Positions 1 to 5,695 of a stretch of 6,297 nt of DNA are shown here, piece by piece. Below the pieces are notes generated by a model. The model saw only the letters and a list, made by a program, of their open reading frames with translations. It was not told where the DNA came from and did no database searches. The translations under genes were made by a program, and so were the position numbers. Location: assembly GCA_937958145.1 (NCBI GenBank), contig CALGOE010000140.1, forward strand, positions 1 to 6,297, in the 5' to 3' direction. This DNA comes from an uncultured Desulfobacca sp. Its GTDB lineage: Bacteria > Desulfobacterota > Desulfobaccia > Desulfobaccales > Desulfobaccaceae. Position 1 is the first letter of the stretch, and the number at the start of each line of letters is the position of its first letter.

Positions 1-682
1 CGGCCTCGTCGGCCTCCAGACGGGCCAGAAGGTCCGGCTCCACCACAAATACTTTCAGGAAGTCGGTGGCAAAGACGAATTGGCGGAACCAGTCCAAATC
101 ATACGCCACCTGAAAATAATGCTCCTTGAACCGGGGGCTGACGGGCTTGCCGGGGCGCAGGCCGATCTGCAACATGATGGCCTTCCACTGCCGGTCCGCG
201 GCCAGATACGGTTCCAGCCCCTGAGCCGCGATCCAGGTCTCTACGGTCCAATCGCCGTTTTCGTTAAACCCCAGACACAGCTCTTCCTGAATATAGACAA
301 AGGTCTCTGCCAATCCCTGTTCCGTCCAGCTGCTGGCAATCCCCACCGGATAGGCGCGACAGGTAGCCGGCCGATCCTCATAGACCTGGCAACCGGCTGG
401 GGAGGCAAAGGGACAGACCTTGTCCTTACCCTGAAAATCTAGTAGTAGCAGCGGCAGGCCGGAAAAATCGTCCTCAACCCGCTGGCTATACCGGGCCAGA
501 AACTCTGCTGCCGTGAGGTGCAAGCGCCTCTTCAGACGCAAGACATCATACGGGCTCAAAATAATGGTCGTCTGAGCACAACAGGCATTGAAACAGGCCA
601 CCCCGGGATGGCAGCCAAAAGAAAAACGGGTATCCGGAGCCAGAGCCACGGGCTCCAGCTCCTGGGGATCATGGGTCGACAT
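1..682 (-). CDS. YkgJ-family cysteine-cluster protein, 3' end cut by window edge
   Basis: The reverse strand is open from an ATG at 682 to the window edge (227 codons, no stop), so the C-terminus is missing. The protein carries the cysteine cluster typical of the YkgJ / CxxCxxCC family, which is predicted to chelate zinc or iron. Cys24, Cys30 and the Cys34-Cys35 pair lie in the stretch around GVACFNACC, Cys90 is in VCPF, and Cys98 and Cys108 are in GCQVYEDRPATCRAYPVG, the most characteristic family block. Cys136 follows. No signal peptide or membrane segment is visible, so it is probably cytoplasmic. The start is supported by a purine-rich AGGGAG Shine-Dalgarno 6 nt upstream of the ATG. The exact function of the family is not established. 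The gene is divergent from lpxC and has its own candidate promoter. Family assignment is firm, function unknown. Confidence 0.88.
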   Translation of the reverse strand, partial: MSTHDPQELEPVALAPDTRFSFGCHPGVACFNACCAQTTIILSPYDVLRLKRRLHLTAAEFLARYSQRVEDDFSGLPLLLLDFQGKDKVCPFASPAGCQVYEDRPATCRAYPVGIASSWTEQGLAETFVYIQEELCLGFNENGDWTVETWIAAQGLEPYLAADRQWKAIMLQIGLRPGKPVSPRFKEHYFQVAYDLDWFRQFVFATDFLKVFVVEPDLLARLEADEA

Positions 683-728
683 AGCATTCTCCCTGGGAAG
701 TTAACCAATTAAGACACCAGCAGCTTTT

Positions 729-758
729 ACTATACACCGAATTGCCGCCGCCGACCAA
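729..758 (-). promoter_or_regulatory. Candidate sigma-70 promoter for the YkgJ-family gene
   Basis: Read on the minus strand there is TTGGTC (753-758) and TATAGT (729-734), separated by 18 bp. The -10 matches the consensus at five of six positions and the -35 at four. It lies about 47 bp upstream of the YkgJ-family ATG and points into it. No other leftward promoter of similar quality was seen in the gap. This is pattern matching only. Confidence 0.4.
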
Positions 759-811
759 CATTAACCTTGCGGGCCATCTGTCTACCTTGGCAAGCAGACC
801 GGGCCAGCCGT

Positions 812-850
812 AAGCGGTTGTGTCATTTTTGCCGGTCAGCCGCTTTTTTT
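812..850 (+). terminator. Strong rightward intrinsic terminator with no gene upstream
   Basis: AAGCGGTTG (812-820) pairs with CAGCCGCTT (837-845) in a 9-bp stem with one G·U wobble and a 16-nt loop. An uninterrupted run of seven T (844-850) begins inside the stem's last pairs. Orientation is rightward: on the other strand the T-run becomes an A-run before the stem. No rightward coding gene lies between the window start and this point; the gene there runs leftward. The hairpin may therefore end a small untranslated RNA, end antisense transcription from the YkgJ region, or insulate the lpxC promoters just downstream. Confidence 0.6.
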
Positions 851-861
851 GTGTCATTTTT
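818..861 (+). repeat. 13-nt direct repeat upstream of lpxC promoters
   Basis: TTGTGTCATTTTT occurs exactly at 818-830 and again at 849-861. The start-to-start spacing is 31 bp, close to three helical turns, so both copies would face the same side of the DNA. The first copy overlaps the terminator stem and loop. The pair sits about 125-170 bp upstream of the start expected from the sigma-54 promoter, a usual distance for binding sites of sigma-54 activators. A role as an activator site is inference; the repeat itself is plain in the sequence. Confidence 0.5.
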
Positions 862-892
862 TCCACAATCCAGACCTGGCCTCGGGGCAACC

Positions 893-921
893 TTGACGCG
901 CCCTTCGCCTAACCTTATGAT
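893..921 (+). promoter_or_regulatory. Sigma-70-type promoter upstream of lpxC
   Basis: TTGACG (893-898) and TATGAT (916-921) are separated by exactly 17 bp, each with one mismatch to the consensus. Transcription would start near 928-930, giving an lpxC leader of about 72 nt that contains the whole downstream sigma-54 element. A second -10-like TATAAT occurs at 930-935 but has no matching -35 box. Confidence 0.6.
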
Positions 922-959
922 ATGCTTAATATAATAATTATAGGAGCATGCTGACTTCC

Positions 960-975
960 TGGCACGAGGATTGCA
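960..975 (+). promoter_or_regulatory. Sigma-54 (-24/-12) promoter immediately upstream of lpxC
   Basis: TGGCACGAGGATTGCA matches the sigma-54 consensus TGGCACG-N4-TTGCW at every defined position. The invariant GG (961-962) and GC (973-974) are 12 bp apart, the canonical spacing. Initiation about 12 nt past the GC, near 985-987, would leave a leader of about 16 nt that contains the intact GGAGGT ribosome site (991-996) before the ATG at 1002. The fit of element, spacing and leader makes chance unlikely, though use in the cell is not shown. Confidence 0.72.
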
Positions 976-1001
976 AAAAACTGCGACAGCGGAGGTAGCG
1001 T

Positions 1002-1925
1002 ATGCATTTTCAACGAACTCTGAAGCGCGCCATTGCTTGTCAAGGGATTGGCATTCATGCCGGTCGCCCGGCCCAGGTCGTCATCAAACCGGCGCCGGCC
1101 AATACCGGCATTCTTTTTGTGCGTACCGATCTCCCGGGCAGTCCGGTCATACCGGCCCGTTCCTCCCGGGTAGTGGAAAGCAGTCTGGCCACTACGTTGG
1201 GGAGCGATCAGGCCTACGTCTCAACGGTGGAACACCTGCTGGCGGCCCTCGCCGGCTTGCAGATTGATAACGCCCGGATCGAGGTGACCGGCCCCGAAGT
1301 ACCCATCCTGGATGGCAGTGCCGGCCCTTTTGTGGCGCTGCTGCACAAAGCCGGCATCAAGACCCTGCGTTGGCCCCGGGCCTTTTTCCTGCTCCAGCGC
1401 CCCGTGGAAGTGGTCGATGGTGATAAGTACCTCCGGGTCGAGCCGGCGCCCACCGCTAAGTTTACTTACTCCATAGATTTTCCGCACCCGAGTATCGGCT
1501 GTCAGAAGCTGACCTTTGTCCCGGGCACCAAGGCCTTCCAACGGCAGATCGCCCCGGCCCGGACGTTCGGTTTCCTGCAGGAAGTCCAGCGTCTCCAGGC
1601 CAACGGCCTGGCCCTGGGGGGATCACTGGACAACGCCATCGTCCTGGATGCCGCCGGCGTCCTCAATCCCGAAGGATTGCGTTTTCCCGACGAGTTTGTC
1701 CGCCACAAGATGCTGGACCTCATCGGCGATCTGGCCCTCCTGGGATGGCCTCTCATCGGCCAGGTTCGGGTCCACAAAGGTTCCCACGCCCTCCATCAAA
1801 AATTCATGCAGACCCTGCTGCAGCAGCAGGATGCCTGGCGGCTGTGGATCCCGGAAACCCAACCTGCCTGGCGGCCGACGATTCCCATGCCCCAACCGTT
1901 GCGGTTGCGCACCGCTCTGGCCTGA
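1002..1925 (+). CDS. lpxC: UDP-3-O-acyl-N-acetylglucosamine deacetylase LpxC
   Basis: LpxC is the zinc hydrolase that removes acetate from UDP-3-O-acyl-GlcNAc, the committed step of lipid A synthesis, in the cytoplasm. The 307-residue protein is full length for the family and carries the whole active site. Glu77-His78 in TVEHLLAALAGL gives the first zinc ligand. The block EVPILDGSAGPF lies at 99-110. ARTFGF at 186-191 is the substrate-loop block. His235 and Asp239 in VRHKMLDLIGDL are the other zinc ligands, and His262 in GSHALH matches the E. coli catalytic His265. The start is fixed by GGAGGT (991-996) 5 nt before the ATG. It stands alone rightward, convergent with mtaB 90 bp downstream. Two stacked promoters, sigma-70-type and sigma-54-type, precede it; LpxC is not classically known for sigma-54 control. 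Confidence 0.97.
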   Translation: MHFQRTLKRAIACQGIGIHAGRPAQVVIKPAPANTGILFVRTDLPGSPVIPARSSRVVESSLATTLGSDQAYVSTVEHLLAALAGLQIDNARIEVTGPEVPILDGSAGPFVALLHKAGIKTLRWPRAFFLLQRPVEVVDGDKYLRVEPAPTAKFTYSIDFPHPSIGCQKLTFVPGTKAFQRQIAPARTFGFLQEVQRLQANGLALGGSLDNAIVLDAAGVLNPEGLRFPDEFVRHKMLDLIGDLALLGWPLIGQVRVHKGSHALHQKFMQTLLQQQDAWRLWIPETQPAWRPTIPMPQPLRLRTALA

Positions 1926-1973
1926 GCCGACGTCCCCAGAGCGCCCATCTGCCCCTGCCAATAGGCACCGTGG

Positions 1974-2011
1974 CAGCCACAGGCCAGAACCTGGGACGGG
2001 AACCGTGGCTG
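1974..2011. other. Inverted repeat between convergent lpxC and mtaB
   Basis: CAGCCAC (1974-1980) and GTGGCTG (2005-2011) form a perfect 7-bp stem around a 24-nt loop in the 90-bp gap between the two stop codons. No T-run follows on either strand, so it is not a standard intrinsic terminator. It could still slow or end transcription from both sides. Weak evidence. Confidence 0.3.
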
Positions 2012-2015
2012 ACCC

Positions 2016-3350
2016 TCAAATAATCGGCGTCCCCCGCAATACCGTTCCGGCCACCTTTTCCAATCTGACCCGCACGAACCGATTGGCCCAGGTCGCCGGA
2101 CCCGGACAGTGGACCCGGAGATAATTGGCGGTCAGACCCGTAACCAGGCCCGGTTTGCCGGTCACCTCTCCTTCCACCAGGATCTCGACGATCTGCCCCA
2201 CCTGGCGTTGATAAAAAGCCCGTTTCTTTTCTGCCCCTAAGATTCGCAGGTCGTGCGCCCAGGCCGCCACCTGGCGCTGATCCGTCTGCGGGGTCAGGGT
2301 GGCGGCCGGGGTGCCGGGGCGGGGCGAATACGGAAAAACATGGAGATAGGCCAGGGGCAAACGGGCCAGCAGCGCCCTGGTTTGGGCAAAATCAGCAGCA
2401 GTCTCGGTGGGATAGCCTACCAAAACGTCCAGGCCGATGGCCGCCTCCGGAAACCGTCTGCTGATTGCCTGCACCATCTCTTCCAGCCAGGCGGCCCGGT
2501 ACGGCCGGCCCATGGCGGCCAGGACGGCATCGGCCCCGCTTTGCAGGGGGATATGGAAATGGGGACAGAAGTGTTGCCAACCAGAGAGCGCCTCAAGCAG
2601 CTCCGGGGTCAGATCCTGGGGCTCCAAAGAACTCAGGCGCACCCGCACCGGCCAGTCTCGTGCCTGCAGAGAGCGGCACAGGCCAGGCAAACTGGCCGGG
2701 GGCAAAAGATCCCGGCCATAACGGGAGAGGTTGATGCCTGTCAGAACCATTTCCCGGCAGCCCTGATCCCTGAATACCCGGAGCTGGGCCAGGACTTGGT
2801 CGGGGGGCAGACTCCGTTCCGGTCCCCGCACCGCCGGCACAATGCAATAGCGGCAATGGTTGCCACAGCCATCTTGGATCTTGACAAAAGCCCGGGTATG
2901 GCCGGCAAACTGCCTGATGGGCAGGGACTGAAAACTCCGGCAGGCAGTGATGTCGTTGACGGCCAGCCACGGTTGTGTGTCCTGTTGTAACCGGACCGCC
3001 ATCTCCGGCCAGGAGGCCTTGTCGGCGTTGCCCATGATCACCTGCACTCCCGGGAAAACCGCCAACTCCCCGGGCGCCCGCTGGGCATAGCAGCCGGTCA
3101 CCACCAACCGGGGGGGAGGCTGCAGCCGCCCGGCCTGGCGCAACATCTGCCGGGCTTGCCGGTCGGCCCGCGCCGTGACCGTGCAGGTATTGATGACCCA
3201 CACGTCGGCGGCCTCGGGCGGAACTATCTGCCAACCTGCGGCCGCGGCCTGCTCGCTCAGGAAAGCGGATTCGTATTGATTGACTTTACACCCGAAAGTC
3301 AATACCGTTAAACGCCGGCCTGGAGCCGGTGGGGGCACAACCTTGTTCAT
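2016..3350 (-). CDS. mtaB: tRNA t6A37 methylthiotransferase MtaB
   Basis: MtaB is a radical-SAM enzyme that adds a methylthio group to N6-threonylcarbamoyladenosine at tRNA position 37 (t6A to ms2t6A). The 444 residues show the three-part plan of the family. The N-terminal domain holds Cys21, Cys56 and Cys87 (TFGCKVNQYES, INTCTVT, VTGCYAQ), which bind the auxiliary 4Fe-4S cluster. The radical-SAM core has Cys162, Cys166 and Cys169 in DGCGNHCRYCIVP, followed by VLTGINLSRYG near 203-213. A TRAM-like RNA-binding domain occupies roughly the last 65 residues. TFGCKVNQYES points to MtaB rather than MiaB or RimO. No clear Shine-Dalgarno precedes the ATG, so the start is less certain; a GTG four codons in is an alternative. 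It lies 109 bp downstream of mnmA on the same strand, probably on the same transcript, and both modify the anticodon loop. Confidence 0.94.
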   Translation of the reverse strand: MNKVVPPPAPGRRLTVLTFGCKVNQYESAFLSEQAAAAGWQIVPPEAADVWVINTCTVTARADRQARQMLRQAGRLQPPPRLVVTGCYAQRAPGELAVFPGVQVIMGNADKASWPEMAVRLQQDTQPWLAVNDITACRSFQSLPIRQFAGHTRAFVKIQDGCGNHCRYCIVPAVRGPERSLPPDQVLAQLRVFRDQGCREMVLTGINLSRYGRDLLPPASLPGLCRSLQARDWPVRVRLSSLEPQDLTPELLEALSGWQHFCPHFHIPLQSGADAVLAAMGRPYRAAWLEEMVQAISRRFPEAAIGLDVLVGYPTETAADFAQTRALLARLPLAYLHVFPYSPRPGTPAATLTPQTDQRQVAAWAHDLRILGAEKKRAFYQRQVGQIVEILVEGEVTGKPGLVTGLTANYLRVHCPGPATWANRFVRVRLEKVAGTVLRGTPII

Positions 3351-3378
3351 GCCGGAAACGAGAAAAATATCTTTTTTG

Positions 3379-3404
3379 CTGGCCTGCCCGCACTACCAGG
3401 CCAG
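3379..3404 (-). other. Hairpin between mnmA and mtaB
   Basis: Arms CTGGCCTG (3379-3386) and CAGGCCAG (3397-3404) form a perfect 8-bp stem with a 10-nt loop, between the mnmA stop and the mtaB start. On the coding (minus) strand it is followed by a run of A and then T several bases later, so it does not look like a classical terminator. It could be an RNA-processing or attenuation element, or protect the upstream message. It ends 28 nt before the mtaB start, close to where a ribosome site would be expected but none is seen. Confidence 0.4.
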
Positions 3405-3459
3405 GCTGGGGTGCAGAGGGGCAATACCCTGCTCGGTCCATGTAGATGCACCAAGTCCA

Positions 3460-4512
3460 TCACTTCACTCCCCGGACGATCCAGCCGCCGCCCAAGACCC
3501 GCTCGCCCTGATAAAAAACCGCGGCCTGACCTGGCGTTACCGCAGCTTGCGGTCGCTCCAGGATCACCCGGGCGCTCCCGTCTGCCCGGGGGGAGATGAG
3601 ACAAGCCACCCCGACATGACGGTAACGGAGACGCACCTGGGCCGCCAGGGGCAGGTTCTCCGCTGGGGCCAGCCAATTGATTGCCGCCACTTCCACCTGG
3701 GACGCCAGAAGGTCTTCTTTGCCGCCGACAACGATCTCATTGGCCGCCGGATTTAAGGCCAGCACATAATAAGGCGCTCCTGCTGGAATCCCCAAACCCT
3801 GACGCTGTCCCACGGTATAATATTCCAGGCCGCGATGGCGGCCCAGGATCTCCCCTTCCTGATTGACTATCGGGCCGGGGCCACTCCGGCCTGCCGGCAA
3901 GAGAGACGCCAGGTAGTCGCCATATTTCCCCGACACAAAACACAATTCCTGACTCTCCCGGGGCAGGATATACGGCCTCAGACCCAGAGCCTCGGCCTTG
4001 GCCCGAACCTGGTCTTTGCTCCAGTCTCCCAGTGGCAACAGGAGATTTTTGAGGATGCGGGCGGGCAGCCGGTGCAGAAAATAGGATTGCTCCTTGTTGC
4101 GGTCAACGCCCCGATACAATCCCCAGCAGCCGTCCGCAGCCGGGGCCAGGCGGGCATAATGACCCGTGGCGAGCCGGCCATAGCCCCAGGACTGCACCGT
4201 TTGCCAGAGGTGCCCGAACTTGATCTGCTCATTGCAGCGGACGCAGGGATTGGGAGTTTGGCCCAAACAGTAACCCCGGCAAAAATAATCAATCACCTCA
4301 CGGCGAAACTCCCGACGCAGATCCACTTCCCGGATCTCAAGGCCCAAAAATCGCCCCAAACCCGCCAAATCTACAGATTCGGCCGGAGAATCAGTCAAAC
4401 GCAGATGCACCCCCAGGACCTGCCACCCCTGCTCCAGCAGGAGGGCTGCCGCCACGGCACTGTCCAAACCGCCGCTCAGGGCCACCACCACGTGTTTAGA
4501 TTCAGAACGCAT
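3460..4512 (-). CDS. mnmA: tRNA-specific 2-thiouridylase MnmA
   Basis: MnmA activates U34 of tRNA-Lys, -Glu and -Gln with ATP and replaces the 2-oxygen with sulfur. The 350-residue protein has the PP-loop SGGLDS at 13-18 (SGGVDS is usual). The catalytic Cys90 is in TPNPCVRCNEQIKF, and the persulfide-carrying Cys191 is in ESQELCFV. RNKEQSYFL (138-146) and LEYYTVGQRQGLG (229-241) are further signature blocks. The C-terminal beta-barrel ends in GGGWIV. The segment after the first strand (about 36-60) appears shorter than in typical MnmA and lacks the usual CCS region; the active-site cysteines are intact, so it should be functional. The ATG is preceded by AGGAAGAAGGGCAGGA, a purine-rich ribosome site. 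It is 158 bp from the upstream PilZ gene stop, enough room for its own promoter, and a palindrome lies 25 bp upstream. It is followed by mtaB. Confidence 0.95.
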   Translation of the reverse strand: MRSESKHVVVALSGGLDSAVAAALLLEQGWQVLGVHLRLTDSPAESVDLAGLGRFLGLEIREVDLRREFRREVIDYFCRGYCLGQTPNPCVRCNEQIKFGHLWQTVQSWGYGRLATGHYARLAPAADGCWGLYRGVDRNKEQSYFLHRLPARILKNLLLPLGDWSKDQVRAKAEALGLRPYILPRESQELCFVSGKYGDYLASLLPAGRSGPGPIVNQEGEILGRHRGLEYYTVGQRQGLGIPAGAPYYVLALNPAANEIVVGGKEDLLASQVEVAAINWLAPAENLPLAAQVRLRYRHVGVACLISPRADGSARVILERPQAAVTPGQAAVFYQGERVLGGGWIVRGVK

Positions 4513-4536
4513 TCCTGCCCTTCTTCCTTATTACAT

Positions 4537-4552
4537 GTTCAATAAATTGAAC
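4537..4552. promoter_or_regulatory. Perfect inverted repeat upstream of mnmA, operator-like
   Basis: GTTCAAT (4537-4543) and ATTGAAC (4546-4552) are exact inverted copies separated by two A. The 16-nt element sits 25 bp upstream of the mnmA start, where a dimeric repressor would block or overlap a promoter. The two-base spacer makes a hairpin unlikely, so DNA binding is the more natural reading. A TATGAT (-10-like) on the minus strand lies further upstream at 4583-4588, without a good -35 box. No regulator is identified. Confidence 0.4.
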
Positions 4553-4670
4553 GCGGCCGAGAGAGGAACCACACTCTTTTAGATCATAACCTTCCCGGCT
4601 GTAAAAATAAACCGGCAGGGAAAATCCTTTTGCGACTGGCTAACAGGCAGGCAGAAAAAAAGACTGGAGT

Positions 4671-5024
4671 TCAAGAATTGACAAAGCGGAGATCTTCAAG
4701 AAACTTCAGGGCTATACCATAGGCATCCGGGCGGTTCGGCACCGATTCAATACGCACTACCTTGCCCCGGGCCTGCAAGGTGTTTGTCCAGGATAAGTCA
4801 TAATTATGACGGGGAATTTTGATATTGACGGTAAGGACGTCATCGACGTCCAACTGCTTCACCTGGGGTTCCCGACAGATAAAGTACAACCCTCCCATAC
4901 TGATGTTTTCGGTAAAGCCCCTTTGGACCTGCGCTGCATTCCCCTCGGCCCCCGCCCGTTCATAATATAACTGCAGAGCTGCGGTCAGCCGATGATGGCG
5001 GCGCTTTTCGAACCAGGTAACCAT
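4671..5024 (-). CDS. PilZ-domain protein, probable c-di-GMP effector
   Basis: This is a single-domain protein of 117 residues. It has both halves of the c-di-GMP binding signature: the arginine pair of RxxxR at Arg8 and Arg12 in EKRRHHR, and NxSxxG at Asn40-Gly45 in ENISMGG. The C-terminal half has the expected strand pattern, with GKVVRIE (87-93) and YGIALKF (102-108) matching the closing strands of the PilZ barrel. PilZ proteins bind cyclic di-GMP and change the activity of a partner in motility, polysaccharide export or transcription; the partner cannot be read from this window. There is no signal peptide or membrane segment. The ATG has no visible ribosome site and an in-frame stop lies just upstream, so the start cannot move outward. 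It precedes mnmA on the same strand with a 158-bp gap; a run of seven T follows the stop by about 10 nt (minus strand) but no good stem precedes it. Confidence 0.9.
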   Translation of the reverse strand: MVTWFEKRRHHRLTAALQLYYERAGAEGNAAQVQRGFTENISMGGLYFICREPQVKQLDVDDVLTVNIKIPRHNYDLSWTNTLQARGKVVRIESVPNRPDAYGIALKFLEDLRFVNS

Positions 5025-5029
5025 AAGGT

Positions 5030-5035
5030 ATTATC
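5030..5035 (-). promoter_or_regulatory. Possible -10 box of the PilZ gene (leaderless?)
   Basis: GATAAT on the minus strand lies 5 nt before the ATG of the PilZ gene. If it is a -10 box, transcription would begin at or next to the start codon, giving a leaderless message. This would agree with the absence of a ribosome site. No convincing -35 box is seen at the proper distance, so support is weak. Confidence 0.25.
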
Positions 5036-5396
5036 TAAATCGTGCACTCTAAATATTGACGAGAGGAACAGAACATACCTATTCTCTGCCCCAAAAATAG
5101 TTACTCCCCGGCGCTATCGCCTCCCTCTCCCTACCCTATGGGACAATGCATGCAAATGGTATGCCGAGTACAGCGGCGAATTCTTGGCCCTCTGTTATCT
5201 CTTGAAAATCATAGTCAATATTTTTCAGAGAGCATGCATGCTACCCTCGCGCTGGCCCCTCTCAAGTTCAAAATATGAAACATTGCGTCAAATAAATGGA
5301 CATCTCAGGGTCTTCATAAAGAGGCTAATATTCTTAAATACCTACACTGAGCATGATGATTATTTATTGAATAAAACTTCCTTTTGCAACTACTTT

Positions 5397-5522
5397 TTAA
5401 ATGTCTTTAATTTTATTGCACTTATCGATCTTCTCGGTAAAGCCCCATCTCTTGCGCGTGGCCGATTTTTCAAACCGACTCAAGGTTATAAGGACGGCTC
5501 CGGCCTCCTTAGAAGACCTTGT
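5397..5522 (-). pseudogene. Possible remnant of a PilZ-gene copy
   Basis: On the minus strand a short open stretch between two stops has no ATG. It reads RFEKSATRKRW, then GFTEKID. The intact PilZ protein next door has WFEKRRHHR and, 28 residues later, GFTENIS, in the same reading frame. At DNA level 5427-5446 and 4902-4921 agree at 18 of 20 bases, with 13 identical in a row (TCGGTAAAGCCCC). The segment between the two blocks would be shortened and everything after GFTEKI is unrelated. It may be the decayed scrap of a duplicated or second PilZ gene. Chance is not excluded because the match is short. Confidence 0.25.
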
Positions 5523-5637
5523 TCACAAATATGAACGCCCTTGGGTGGCGCACCCCGTCCAGTTCGGTCCATTTCAACGGCTCGGCGATACCATTACACC
5601 GGCGGCGGAATTTTCTCCTCCTGATCCGCCTTTTAAG
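5509..5637 (-). pseudogene. Possible C-terminal remnant of an IS630-type transposase
   Basis: The minus-strand frame ending at the TAA at 5509-5511 contains FRRRCNGIAEPLKWT. Many IS630-family transposases end in a block of the form F-x-x-x-Y-N-x(4)-P-F-x-W-T. Here the spacing of F, N, P, W and T is the same, with Cys for Tyr and Leu for Phe. Before it, LKRRIRRR could correspond to the preceding helix. The rest of the transposase, including the DDE residues, is absent: upstream the frame runs into the intron-like sequence. The assignment rests on one short motif recalled from the family, so it is tentative. Confidence 0.25.
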
Positions 5638-5695
5638 TCCCCGCCAAAAGGAAGAAGGGAGGGAATCTCCCACTCTGGTTGGTAGGCCCGGCAGG

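Larger units (their letters stand above)
5025..5690. other. AT-rich stretch without a convincing intact gene
   Basis: GC content of about 5041-5520 is near 43% by hand count, clearly below the GC-rich flanking genes. A rightward frame is open from 4992 to 5534 (180 codons), but it starts inside the PilZ gene in antisense. It has no ribosome site at that ATG, contains no motif I recognise and is rich in Cys, Phe and Tyr. An internal ATG at 5238 would give 98 residues, with only a weak purine run upstream. Two short palindromes, TGCATGCA (5147-5154) and AGCATGCATGCT (5231-5242), occur here. A GGGAG/CTCCC hairpin at 5657-5671 is followed on the minus strand by a T-rich run. The two remnants listed next fill its right half. 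Confidence 0.5.

Noticed and set aside
80..442. Rightward open frame of 120 codons
   Set aside because: It lies wholly antisense to the YkgJ-family gene, whose reverse-strand reading has a clear cysteine motif.
669..890. Leftward open frame of 73 codons overlapping the YkgJ start
   Set aside because: It runs through the terminator and promoter region, shows no motif and has no ribosome site.
1816..1827. CTGCTGCAGCAG palindrome inside lpxC
   Set aside because: It is explained by the codons for a Leu-Leu-Gln-Gln-Gln run in the protein.
2253..2990. Rightward open frame of 245 codons
   Set aside because: It is antisense to mtaB, whose radical-SAM and auxiliary cluster motifs are complete.
3835..4545. 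Rightward open frame of 236 codons
   Set aside because: It is antisense to mnmA and reflects GC-rich codon bias.
4588..4622. TTCCC/GGGAA imperfect hairpin between the PilZ gene and mnmA as a terminator
   Set aside because: The stem has a mismatch and a wobble, and no T-run follows on either strand.
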